A stretch of DNA of 13,883 nucleotides from Bacteroidales bacterium. GTDB lineage: Bacteria > Bacteroidota > Bacteroidia > Bacteroidales > Bacteroidaceae. The translations under genes and the position numbers were made by a program. The stretch lies in the NCBI GenBank assembly GCA_004558535.1, contig SFCP01000044.1:1-13883 (forward strand). Direction: 5' to 3'. This document shows positions 8,101-13,883 of this stretch, piece by piece. The notes beneath the pieces were generated by a model. The model ran no database searches and was not told the DNA's origin. It was given only the letters and a program-made list of their open reading frames with translations. The stretch's first letter is position 1. Each line of letters starts with the position of its first letter.

Positions 8101-9703
8101 GGTGCTTCAGTCCTAAGATAGCAGGGTGTAGGCTTTTGATATCAGCTTCCAGTGAAAGGTCTGACAGGGTCTTTCCATCAAATGCAGCTCGGGCAATTGC
8201 GGTCAGGTTGGCTTCGTCATCGGTCGAATTGAGTTGTACGTCAATCCGGTGTGCTTGCCAGTCTGCCTGCAGGGTAGTCGGTGCAAAGGTACGTCCATTC
8301 CATGTGCATTTGCGGATTTCTGCTTCTGCCGAGACCGAGGGTGTGGCATTGCTGCCATGTTTTCCTTTTCCCTTGACAAGTATTTCTATGTCAGTGGGCA
8401 AGTCGGTCCTTCCCAGGAGTTGGTCCGGTCGTAGGTTTTCCAATTGCATCCATCCGTCCCAGGTATCCTGTTGCCATGCGATGTGGCCCTTTGCCTTTCC
8501 CGCTCCGGTTATCAGTTCTCCGTCTGCGTTTCCGCTTTTGCCCACCACTGCTTGCAGTTTTCCTGTAAAGTCCATGTCGCCCATGTTTTTCCATATTGGC
8601 GAGGCTGCCCATGTAGCCTTTGGCAGGGACTCGGCGAGGGCCGTCATCATTTGGGTCAGGGTGGTATGCTCCACGTGGCATTGTGACAGTTCTGCACGGA
8701 TGCTTTTTGGTTGTCCATCCTGGCGTTCCATCATCAGTTTTCCGTAGAGGTTGATGGTGCCTGTATGATTGTGCAGTCTCAGTTGTGCCAGGTGGATGCT
8801 CTTGGGACTGATTTGATAGTCTGCCGACAGTATGAGTCGTTGGTGCAGGCATCCCAGTTCCGGGAGGGCGGGCGAGAGGTCGTCCGTGGCTATGCGAGCC
8901 TCCGTCAGGCTGCCCGTCATCTTCAGCGTTTTCCAAAATTGCTGCGCCGAGCTGCCGTCGTAGGTGGCATGCAGGTGGGGTAGGGTGATTTCCGAGGCGG
9001 GCATAGTCAGTCGGAAGTCCTGCAGGTCGCAGCTGTGGCGGTCAGCCATCATGCGCAGTCGGAGGGCGGTGATGCGCAGGCCGCTTTGTTCGCGAAAGCT
9101 CAGCGAGCGTATGCGCAGGTGGAGGGCATCCTGCGTCAACCGTTTCAGGCTGATGCTGGCGTCCAGTTCGCTGATGTGCAGATGTGCGGGGTTGAGGCGT
9201 CCGGGCGTTGCCGGTTTGTAGCGGGCGTCATAGCGTGCCTGGCAGCGGCGCACCACCACGGAGTTTATACACAGGTTGAGGCGCGAGGGTTCTTTCTTGT
9301 CCGGGGATTGGAAAGCGTCTATCAGAAATTGGAAATTGGCTGCGCTGTCTGCCTTTTCCTTATACAGGCGGATGTCGCCGTCCAGCAGGGTGGCTGTCCG
9401 CAGGGTGATGTCGCCTTTGAGTATGGACGCCCAGTCCACTTTGACCGACAGCATGCCTGCACTGACGAGGGGCTCTCTTGCCCGGTCCTTGATCGTCACG
9501 TTGTGCAGTGTGACGCGGTTGAGCAAGCCTATCTCCACATCCCCGATGTGTACCTCGCTGCCCAGTTTCTCGGCCAGTTCCTGCTCGACGGTCTTTGTCA
9601 GAAAGCGACGGCAGGGCGTGAAGTTCACTGCGATGAGCAACAGCAGGTATATCGACAGCAAAGTGCCGACCACCCATCTTACTATGTTGCGCAGGTTCTT
9701 CAT
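5195..9703 (-). CDS. tamB: TamB-like translocation/assembly module protein (DUF490 / AsmA-like superfamily)
   Basis: TamB-family proteins are long beta-rich bridges spanning the periplasm, anchored in the inner membrane. They are linked to outer-membrane protein assembly and phospholipid transport. This protein has 1,502 residues. One N-terminal membrane segment (~residues 9-27, VVGTLLSIYLLLLIAVNF) is followed by the AsmA-like VEQELAEKLGSEVHIGDVEI. A long repetitive beta region runs to ~1,050. The C-terminal TamB domain (~1,050-1,480) includes LYYIVDSPETFSDG (~1,100), NPEARLYVIMDG (~1,167) and GGSINFTGSPF. The tail is basic (SGKKKSQKP). The ATG lies 7 bases after the upstream permease stop, with AAGG between them, so the two are almost certainly co-transcribed. 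No TamA-like outer-membrane partner is in the window. fbp, 118 bases downstream, has its own promoter. The frame is intact throughout. Confidence 0.93.
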   Translation of the reverse strand: MKNLRNIVRWVVGTLLSIYLLLLIAVNFTPCRRFLTKTVEQELAEKLGSEVHIGDVEIGLLNRVTLHNVTIKDRAREPLVSAGMLSVKVDWASILKGDITLRTATLLDGDIRLYKEKADSAANFQFLIDAFQSPDKKEPSRLNLCINSVVVRRCQARYDARYKPATPGRLNPAHLHISELDASISLKRLTQDALHLRIRSLSFREQSGLRITALRLRMMADRHSCDLQDFRLTMPASEITLPHLHATYDGSSAQQFWKTLKMTGSLTEARIATDDLSPALPELGCLHQRLILSADYQISPKSIHLAQLRLHNHTGTINLYGKLMMERQDGQPKSIRAELSQCHVEHTTLTQMMTALAESLPKATWAASPIWKNMGDMDFTGKLQAVVGKSGNADGELITGAGKAKGHIAWQQDTWDGWMQLENLRPDQLLGRTDLPTDIEILVKGKGKHGSNATPSVSAEAEIRKCTWNGRTFAPTTLQADWQAHRIDVQLNSTDDEANLTAIARAAFDGKTLSDLSLEADIKSLHPAILGLKHQMADAHYALHLSGKADKIKFPDLTANVEIDDFRMTAGDTCHVPFIYASIRPSTRGSRLVLDASFAHAELDGPLSANAWQQLIQQLKDDLLPHAASAPLPASKNTASTKQAERQSRKAPEWEVKLRVNDTEFLNKVLRIPLYLDDAVFLEGRIGGQDKEALLSLHTRAALRYGSFQLQKPSLYLRGKDGTYSLLARAGRHIGKNDMTFELQAASAGDSLTMDLGWQDSGKGHFRGELKTTSDLEATDVWTTRVHPSSLIINDTLWHFSPGQMRLPRDGRVEVRNVGITRPGQSLLINGVLSRHPSDALTAHLESIDVDYILGLFKIKPVSFAGRATGDITLAGALDSINVDARNLDIPDFHFNGALLGHATINGGFNVRNKRIMLDADIREEGEGYTLVKGYVSPAEKALDLQVNNLRTNIGFLDRYVGGIFGPITGRVSGNCRIHGPFAALNFDGEEQGGMQTTIRATGVPYTLSDGTVTMRDGAFIFNDFIITDALGGTGRLQGTLKHTHLKNINYDFRVQANKLLLYDREQEPDMPFYATAVGTGQVQLSGYPGNFQADINMRPEARTRLYYIVDSPETFSDGSLLRYTSADIPEDDTDSMMVANGTRQPAGSKSSTGQVVSNTSTTNIRLDFTIDMNPEARLYVIMDGKTGDKIELGGTGTLTAKYYNKGDFTLNGRFTVADGNYKMSIQDLIRKEFVFTPGGSINFTGSPFSSDINLRAVYTVPSVSLSDLNIGTGLSESSIPVNCVLNFGGTAGQPEITFDLEMPRVSDDISRMVRSLISSEEDMNMQVLYLLGVGRFYTYDFGSTEAAANQSQSSVAMKSFLSNTLSSQLNNIISNAMGTSNWTFGANLSTGSIGWSDMEVEGLLSGRLLNNRLIFNGNFGYHDRSAYSGTNFVGDFDLNYLITPGGGVSVKVYSETNDRYFSKSSLTTQGAGIRLKRDFTNLKDLFSVRRKTSGKKKSQKP

Positions 9704-9710
9704 GCCTACC

Positions 9711-10982
9711 TTATTCGAATTGGATAGCCTTTGCCGGTTGTATGTGCGCCACTAACAGGCTCGGCAGGGTCATGGCCAGCACCGTGATGAGCAACGTCCC
9801 TGCGTTGAGTCCTGCCACCCACCATCCGTCGATGAGCACCGGCGCAGTGTCTACGTAATAATTTTCGGGATTGAGGTGTACGAAGCCAAAGTACCGCTGC
9901 GCCAGCACCAATCCCAGTCCTACGGCATTGCCCCACACGAGGCCGCGCACTACGATCATGGCGGCATAGAGGATAAACGTGCGGCGCAACCGGCGGTTCG
10001 AGGCGCCCATGGCTTTCAGCACGCCGATGGTGCGGGTCCTTTCCAGAATAAGTATGAGCAGGCCGCTGATCATGGTGAAAGCCGCCACGCCCAACATGAG
10101 TGCCAGGATGACCCACACATTCATGTCCAGCACTTCCAACCATGCGTAAGCCCCTGCTGTGTAGGGATGCTCTTTGACCGACAGGATGCAGTAGGGCGAG
10201 GCGCCGTGCCCCGTGCATGTCCCCAGCTTTCGGTGGAGTGCGATTTGCACCTCGTCCATTTGTGCCGGGTTTTTCAATCGGATTTCCCATTGGCTGCTCT
10301 GATTGTCTTCCCAATGGTTCAGTTTGTTGACTGTCGTTCGGTTCGTCAGGACGAAGTGGTCGTCAAATTGTGGCAGGCCGGTCTTGTAGATACCCACTAC
10401 GTGAAAGCGCCGCATCTTGATGGTATTTTCGAAAAAGTAAGCCATGACGCGGCTTCCAGCATCCAGTCCCAAGGCGTCTGCCTGTTTGCGCGAAATGACG
10501 ATTTCCTCGCCGCCCGTGTCCTGCTCTTTCGGAAATCTCCCCTTTTCAAGGTGTTCCTGCATGAAACGGGTGTCGTATTCCGGCGCCACTCCTTTCAGAC
10601 AAATCGTCTGGTAGGCGCTGTCCGTCTTGAGTACGCCCATTTTCTGCGAGGCCCGTTGCACGTGGGCCACACCCGGCGTGTTTTCTATCAGTGCTGTCGT
10701 GGCGCTGTCCGTCCGGATGGGGTAGCTTTGTGGCGAGGCGAAGCAACTGTCGTTCAGGACAATCAGGTGCCCGCTGAATCCGGTCAGTTTATCTGCGATT
10801 TCCCGCTGGAAACCTTTCACCACACTGGTTGCCACAATCATTACGGCCAATCCGAGAGCTACCCCCGCCGTGGCAATGCGTATGGCCAGCCGGCTGGCGC
10901 CGCGCCGTTCCGTCACGCGCGTTCCTGCGTAAAATCTTTTGGCTAAGAATAGGGGGAGCATGACTCTTCTGCTTGCTGTCAT
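9711..10982 (-). CDS. ABC transporter permease of the LolC/LolE (FtsX-like) family
   Basis: Inner-membrane permease of the lipoprotein-releasing (LolCDE) type, which with an ATPase moves lipoproteins from the inner membrane to a periplasmic carrier. It has 423 residues. A first membrane helix at ~33-52 (IRIATAGVALGLAVMIVATS) precedes the VVKGFQREI motif. A large periplasmic domain follows (~60-265). Three more helices form the FtsX domain, with the coupling motif ERTRTIGVLKAMGASNRRLRRTF between the second and third, and the typical ending QPAKAIQFE. This topology fits LolC/E better than MacB. The ATG at 10980-10982 lies 10 bases after the aminotransferase stop. A second ATG at 10959-10961 (MLPLFLAKRFY) is an alternative start. 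No LolD ATPase gene is nearby; it is probably encoded elsewhere. Placement directly before tamB groups two envelope-traffic proteins. Confidence 0.88.
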   Translation of the reverse strand: MTASRRVMLPLFLAKRFYAGTRVTERRGASRLAIRIATAGVALGLAVMIVATSVVKGFQREIADKLTGFSGHLIVLNDSCFASPQSYPIRTDSATTALIENTPGVAHVQRASQKMGVLKTDSAYQTICLKGVAPEYDTRFMQEHLEKGRFPKEQDTGGEEIVISRKQADALGLDAGSRVMAYFFENTIKMRRFHVVGIYKTGLPQFDDHFVLTNRTTVNKLNHWEDNQSSQWEIRLKNPAQMDEVQIALHRKLGTCTGHGASPYCILSVKEHPYTAGAYAWLEVLDMNVWVILALMLGVAAFTMISGLLILILERTRTIGVLKAMGASNRRLRRTFILYAAMIVVRGLVWGNAVGLGLVLAQRYFGFVHLNPENYYVDTAPVLIDGWWVAGLNAGTLLITVLAMTLPSLLVAHIQPAKAIQFE

Positions 10983-10992
10983 GAGGGGGATT

Positions 10993-12195
10993 TTACTTGT
11001 TTGCGCGGCTGTTGTACGCCTCCAATGCCTTGCGGAGCACTACGAGGGCCTGGCGCAGGTCTTCCTTCTTCAGTACATAGGCGATGCGCACCTGATCCCG
11101 TCCGGCGCCCGGTGTGGTATAGAATCCTGCAGCCGGCGCCATCATCACCGTGGCTCCCTCGTAGCTGAAGTCCGTCAGACACCATGCACAGAACCGCTCC
11201 GCATCGTCCACCGGCAACTTCGCCACCGTGTAGAAGGCCCCCATCGGTATGGGCGAGTAGCAGCCCGGTATACGGTTGAGTCCGTCTATCAGGCACTTTC
11301 TGCGCTCTACGTATTCATCGTACACCTCGCGGGCGTAGTCCTCCGTGGCGTCCAGCGAAGCCTCGGCCACCAATTGTCCGATGAGCGGCGGGGACAGTCG
11401 GGCCTGGCAGAATTTCATCACAGCCTCCCTTACCGTCTTGTTCTTCGTAATCAGCGCACCGATGCGGATGCCGCATTCCGAGTAGCGTTTCGACACTGAG
11501 TCAATCAGCACCACGTTGTCTTCGATACCCTCCAAGTGGCAGGCCGAGATGTAGGGCGACCCCGTGTAGATAAATTCGCGGTACACCTCGTCGCTGAAGA
11601 GGTACAGGTCGTAGCGCTTCACCAGGTCGCGGATTTGCATCATCTCGCGCCGGGTGTACAGGTAGCCCGTCGGGTTGTTGGGGTTGCAGATGAGGATGGC
11701 GCGTGTTCTTTCGTTGATGAGTTCCTCAAACTTCTCCACCTTTGGCAGCGAGAAACCCTCCTCGATGGTTGTGGCAATCGTCCGGATTTTGGCGCCCGCC
11801 GATATGGCAAAGGCCATGTAGTTGGCATAGGCCGGCTCCGGCACGATGATTTCGTCGCCCGGGTTCAGACACGACAGGAAGGCGAAGAGCACCGCCTCCG
11901 AACCGCCCGCCGTGACGATGATGTCGTCGGCGTCCAGGTGGATGTTGTAACCTTCGTAGTACTTGGTCAACTTTTCGCGGTAGCTGCGAAACCCCTGGCT
12001 GGGACTGTATTCCAGCACCTTGCGGTCGATGTGGGCCAGTGCCTCCAGGGCCACGCCCGGCGAGGGCAGGTCGGGCTGACCGATATTCAGGTGGTACACG
12101 TGTACGCCGCGTTCTTTGGCCGCCGTGGCCAGCGGCGCTAATTTTCGGATGGGCGAAGCCGGCATCTCGATGGCTCTGTCAGATATTTTGGGCAT
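10993..12195 (-). CDS. Pyridoxal-phosphate-dependent class I/II aminotransferase
   Basis: Cytoplasmic fold-type I transaminase, 400 residues from the ATG at 12193-12195 (MPKISDRAIEMPASPIRKL). HLNIGQPDLPSP at 35-46 is the substrate-side loop. NPNNPTG starts at 171. SDEVY (201-205) holds the aspartate and tyrosine that bind the cofactor. SVSKRYS carries the Schiff-base lysine K236, and R244 follows eight residues later as in aspartate aminotransferase. The frame stays open upstream to a GTG at 12319-12321, but the extra 42 residues are proline- and lysine-rich, unlike the family, and encoded partly by T/G tracts, so the internal ATG is preferred. The amino-acid substrate cannot be read from sequence; an aspartate or broad-range enzyme is likeliest. 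It heads the unit with the LolC/E-like permease and tamB (10- and 7-base gaps). Confidence 0.93.
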   Translation of the reverse strand: MPKISDRAIEMPASPIRKLAPLATAAKERGVHVYHLNIGQPDLPSPGVALEALAHIDRKVLEYSPSQGFRSYREKLTKYYEGYNIHLDADDIIVTAGGSEAVLFAFLSCLNPGDEIIVPEPAYANYMAFAISAGAKIRTIATTIEEGFSLPKVEKFEELINERTRAILICNPNNPTGYLYTRREMMQIRDLVKRYDLYLFSDEVYREFIYTGSPYISACHLEGIEDNVVLIDSVSKRYSECGIRIGALITKNKTVREAVMKFCQARLSPPLIGQLVAEASLDATEDYAREVYDEYVERRKCLIDGLNRIPGCYSPIPMGAFYTVAKLPVDDAERFCAWCLTDFSYEGATVMMAPAAGFYTTPGAGRDQVRIAYVLKKEDLRQALVVLRKALEAYNSRANK

Positions 12196-12217
12196 AGAGC
12201 AGTTTTTCCTCGTTGGA

Positions 12218-12257
12218 TTTTTTGGGGGGGGAGATTTATGAAAGGTTTTTTGGGGGG
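12218..12257. repeat. Paired T6-G homopolymer tracts upstream of the aminotransferase
   Basis: T6-G8 at 12218-12231 and T6-G6 at 12246-12257 form a direct repeat separated by 14 bases. They lie 23-62 bases upstream of the aminotransferase ATG, where a promoter or leader would be expected. A G tract of 8 can change length by slipped-strand replication. No recognisable -7 box was found here. Confidence 0.7.
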
Positions 12258-12261
12258 CCAC

Positions 12262-12288
12262 CGTGGCGGCCCATCGTGGCTCATCGTG
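12262..12288. repeat. 27-bp direct repeat, copy 1 (left of the HTH gene)
   Basis: Begins CGTGGCGGCCCA and ends GGCTCATCGTG. It matches 12744-12770 in 26 of 27 positions (T here against G there at the 13th base). It lies in the 219-base gap between the aminotransferase start and the HTH gene stop. Confidence 0.85.
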
Positions 12289-12379
12289 TGGCGTGTGTGG
12301 CGGTCTGTTGCCGCCTGTCACCGGTTTATAGCCTTTACAAGAGGGGATGCCCTTTCCGTTGGCTGTGGTATATTGGATT

Positions 12380-12408
12380 GTGTGGTGTGCAGTGGTGTGC
12401 AGTAGTGT
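12380..12408. repeat. Short GT-rich imperfect tandem repeat
   Basis: The stretch contains two copies of GGTGTGCAGT followed by a degenerate third (AGTGTGTCT). It directly follows the stop of the HTH gene in its direction of transcription. No stem is possible, so it is not an intrinsic terminator. Confidence 0.55.
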
Positions 12409-12414
12409 GTCTGA

Positions 12415-12675
12415 CTAATAGTTTTCGAGCAGTGCGTCGCGTACGAAGAGGAGTTTTCCCTGTTTGTGCTCTCCCTGCTTGATGTGTGGGAATCTCTCTG
12501 CTATCTGGCGCATGCGTCCTGGTGTGATGCCGAGGATGGCTGCTGCTTCTCGTGTGCTGACCATCTTCGGCAGATTTTGGCTTTCCTTTTGTGCCTTTTT
12601 CAATTTCTGCATGACGATGACGGCTGTCCTGTATGCTATGGCGTCGATGGTGCGCTGCGTGAGTTCGATTTCCAT
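12415..12675 (-). CDS. Small helix-turn-helix DNA-binding protein (excisionase/MerR-like)
   Basis: An 86-residue protein. The N-terminal half (1-36) is predicted helical and rich in Lys/Gln (MQKLKKAQKESQ), likely a dimerisation or coiled segment. Residues ~38-60 (MVSTREAAAILGITPGRMR) form a winged helix-turn-helix start like those in excisionases and 'HTH_17' proteins. The rest (FPHIKQGEHKQGKLLFVRDAL) fits the wing, where such proteins read K.G...LF....L. Proteins of this kind control excision of integrated elements or act as small regulators. The ATG at 12673-12675 lies 3 bases after a TAA that ends another reading frame, so it was probably the second gene of a unit. It is flanked by 27-bp direct repeats. 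No integrase is nearby. The DNA target is unknown. Confidence 0.7.
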   Translation of the reverse strand: MEIELTQRTIDAIAYRTAVIVMQKLKKAQKESQNLPKMVSTREAAAILGITPGRMRQIAERFPHIKQGEHKQGKLLFVRDALLENY

Positions 12676-12678
12676 GGT

Positions 12679-12762
12679 TTAGTCCTCCTCGTTGATGAGT
12701 TTCATGAGTTCGTTGATTTTCCCCTTTTCGGCCCAGTATTTCGCGTGGCGGCCCAGCGTGGC
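12679..12762 (-). pseudogene. 3' fragment of an unidentified gene just upstream of the HTH gene
   Basis: A minus-strand frame reads LGRHAKYWAEKGKINELMK and then LINEED before TAA at 12679-12681. The composition is that of a real amphipathic helical tail, and the spacing to the HTH ATG (3 bases) is operon-like. The frame is closed by TGA at 12763-12765 and has no standard start except a late internal ATG at 12703-12705. The break falls inside the second 27-bp repeat copy and its tandem extension. I read this as the C-terminal remnant of a lost gene. I cannot name the family. A short gene starting at an unusual codon is the alternative. Confidence 0.45.
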
Positions 12763-12780
12763 TCATCGTGGCTCATCGTG
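12744..12780. repeat. 27-bp direct repeat, copy 2, with an extra 10-bp tandem unit
   Basis: Positions 12744-12770 match 12262-12288 with one mismatch. The final unit GCTCATCGTG is then duplicated at 12771-12780. The copy spans the point where the upstream gene fragment loses its frame. The two copies enclose about 455 bases holding only the HTH gene and that fragment. Confidence 0.85.
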
Positions 12781-13059
12781 GCATTCGGCGGGCGGCGGCT
12801 GCCCCATTCCTCGGAGCAGGGGAGAGTGTGGGGGGATAGACGGGGACGTACCGGTCCGCGTAAGAAGTTGACGCAAAAGTAAGCATAAAAATCGACACGC
12901 AGGCCTCCGAACTCCGAAAAACGCCGTACGGGCAGGAAAATACCACGAATGCAGCGGAATGCAGCGGAGGGGGATGCCGTGCAGGCAGGCGGAGGCGCAT
13001 GACTCCGTGGTATGACTCTGCGGCAAAAGCGAAAAAAGAGGGGGAGCGGCTTCGCGTTC
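12781..13059. other. Gene-free GC-rich stretch
   Basis: No convincing coding sequence in any frame; the open frames here have low-complexity Pro/Arg-rich translations. A possible -7 box TACTTTTG reads on the minus strand at 12881-12874, about 200 bases before the HTH gene and pointing at it, but no matching -33 element was found. The 10-mer AATGCAGCGG is duplicated in tandem at 12949-12968. I see no tRNA, rRNA or CRISPR structure. Confidence 0.5.
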
Positions 13060-13104
13060 GGACAAAAGAGTGGCTGCGCCGTAAATGGAAATTACGACAC
13101 AGCC
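13060..13104 (-). terminator. Likely intrinsic terminator of the surface-protein gene
   Basis: On the minus strand GGCTGTGTCGTAA (13104-13092) pairs with TTACGGCGCAGCC (13084-13072). The 13-bp stem includes two G-U pairs and a loop of about 7 bases. The short T-rich ACTCTTTTGTCC follows. On the plus strand the same positions give C-A mismatches, so the structure favours minus-strand RNA. It starts 57 bases after the stop at 13162. The U-run is modest, hence the limited confidence. Confidence 0.6.
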
Positions 13105-13161
13105 ATTCTCTCTTTGTACTATGTTCTTTTTTGTAAGGTCAGGACAGTGTCCCCGTCCCCT

Positions 13162-13883
13162 TTAGCGTACAAACACCTTTCGGCCGTTGACGATGTTCAA
13201 GCCCTTTTGCAGGCGTCCGAGCTTACGGCCGTCGATGCTGTAGATGCCGCTGCGCGCATCGGTGGCAGTCACCTGGCTGATGCCGGTATCTGTGCCGTCC
13301 ACCTTGGCGTAGAGTGCAGGCTGGATGCCCTGTTCGTCAGCATAGCTGCCATACGAGTTGTACTGTACGGAGTATTGGATGTACTTGTTTACGCTGAGGT
13401 TGGCAATCCGGAAGGTGCCATCGGCATTGGCCTCTACGCTCCAATACTGTCCCTCGGTGGGGTTGTCGGTCACGTTGAAGCTATTGTAGGTGCCCTTCTG
13501 ATAGAGGTAGCGGCCGTCGGATCCGAGGATGGTGTAGCCGTCAGCCTCCTGCACGAAGGTGAAGGCGTTGGCCTCGTCCGCCTGCAGCAGGGTGTCGCCG
13601 GCAAGGGTGGGATTCATCTTATCCAGATAGCCATACGTCTTCGTAGCTGCCAAGGGGGTGGCTACGGCGCAGTTGCCATCCTCCAATTGAGCCACCATGA
13701 GGTACTTGCCGCCGCTGACCACTTGGTCTACGGCCTTATAGCCAATCTGCTGTACGGGCTGGGGGTCGGGTTCGGGATCCGGCGTCTCGCCGCCTTCCTC
13801 CACGATGCCGCCGTCGGTAGTCGTCAGGGTAGCGTCGTCAATCAGGGCGTTCTTGCCCGGCTTTTTGCTGTTCATGATCAGGA
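13162..13883 (-). CDS. C-terminal part of a secreted or surface multidomain protein (5' end outside the window)
   Basis: The frame is open to the window edge at 13883 (two codons and two bases beyond the ATG at 13875), so that ATG is probably internal. Numbering from it, residues 1-22 (NSKKPGKNALIDDATLTTTD) look like the last strand of a beta-sandwich module. A Pro/Asp/Glu linker (29-43, ETPDPEPDPQPVQQ) follows. A ~155-residue beta-rich domain runs from 44 to 198 (KYLMVAQLEDG, RYLYQKGTYNS, NKYIQYSVQYNS). The end (209-237) is a C-terminal module, GIYSIDGRKLGRLQKGLNIV..., of the type found on many exported Bacteroidales proteins and resembling type IX secretion sorting tails. The catalytic part, if any, is out of view, so no function can be assigned. 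A terminator hairpin follows the stop. Confidence 0.75.
   Translation of the reverse strand, partial: LIMNSKKPGKNALIDDATLTTTDGGIVEEGGETPDPEPDPQPVQQIGYKAVDQVVSGGKYLMVAQLEDGNCAVATPLAATKTYGYLDKMNPTLAGDTLLQADEANAFTFVQEADGYTILGSDGRYLYQKGTYNSFNVTDNPTEGQYWSVEANADGTFRIANLSVNKYIQYSVQYNSYGSYADEQGIQPALYAKVDGTDTGISQVTATDARSGIYSIDGRKLGRLQKGLNIVNGRKVFVR

Noticed and set aside
9876..10946. 356-residue plus-strand open frame
   Set aside because: Antisense to the LolC/E-like permease; His/Gln/Arg-rich translation with no recognisable motif.
12335..12766. 143-residue minus-strand open frame
   Set aside because: Overlaps the HTH gene in another frame, has a low-complexity His/Arg/Thr composition, and its start lies in the direct repeat.
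12756..12782. Possible CRISPR-like array from the GCTCATCGTG units
   Set aside because: Only two adjacent 10-bp units with no spacers, and no cas genes.
12763..13065. 100-residue minus-strand open frame in the gene-free stretch
   Set aside because: Pro/Cys/Arg-rich translation typical of chance frames in GC-rich DNA; no homology-like pattern and no promoter linkage.
13139..13160. GGACAGTGTCC motif as an operator or terminator
   Set aside because: The stem is only 4 bp with a 3-base loop and no U-run follows; the stronger hairpin at 13072-13104 is the better terminator.

Overview
The window looks like chromosomal DNA from a member of the Bacteroidales, most likely Prevotellaceae/Bacteroidaceae. 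The support is a single-chain iron-sulfur serine dehydratase, a class III fructose-1,6-bisphosphatase of the Bacteroidetes/Firmicutes type, a TamB-like protein of about 1,500 residues, a Bacteroidetes-style TAnnTTTG -7 promoter box, and a surface protein with a C-terminal tail typical of the group. All intact genes lie on the minus strand, so they are read from high to low coordinates. The core genes are clearly more GC-rich than the left ~1.3 kb. The species cannot be fixed from this sequence.

Left end (1-1687) is a mobile-element scrap yard. One end of an insertion sequence (IS) runs off the left edge and cuts a type I restriction specificity gene (hsdS). The IS end itself supplies the last nine codons and the stop of that gene. 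Just upstream of hsdS is a 127-bp miniature inverted-repeat element related to the same IS. Next comes a frameshifted relic of a Mu-like phage tail-completion gene on the plus strand, which meets the 3' end of the first core gene.

Central core (1688-12195) holds five metabolic and envelope genes. sdaA (L-serine to pyruvate) and fbp (gluconeogenic FBPase) are adjacent. fbp has its own recognisable promoter. Upstream lies a compact three-gene unit: class I aminotransferase, then a LolC/E-like ABC permease 10 nt later, then tamB 7 nt later. The permease and TamB suggest envelope lipoprotein and lipid or protein traffic. The aminotransferase appears to be co-transcribed, with no obvious functional link.

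Right end (12196-13883) holds a small helix-turn-helix gene and the 3' remnant of another reading frame. A 27-bp near-perfect direct repeat sits on both sides of the small gene. A mostly gene-free, repeat-bearing stretch follows, then a likely terminator hairpin and the 3' end of a secreted or surface protein whose 5' part lies outside the window.

I do not see a clear new multi-gene system. The most informative anomalies are the IS/hsdS fusion with the related mini-element, the decayed phage gene, the repeat-flanked HTH gene, and the paired T/G tracts upstream of the aminotransferase.
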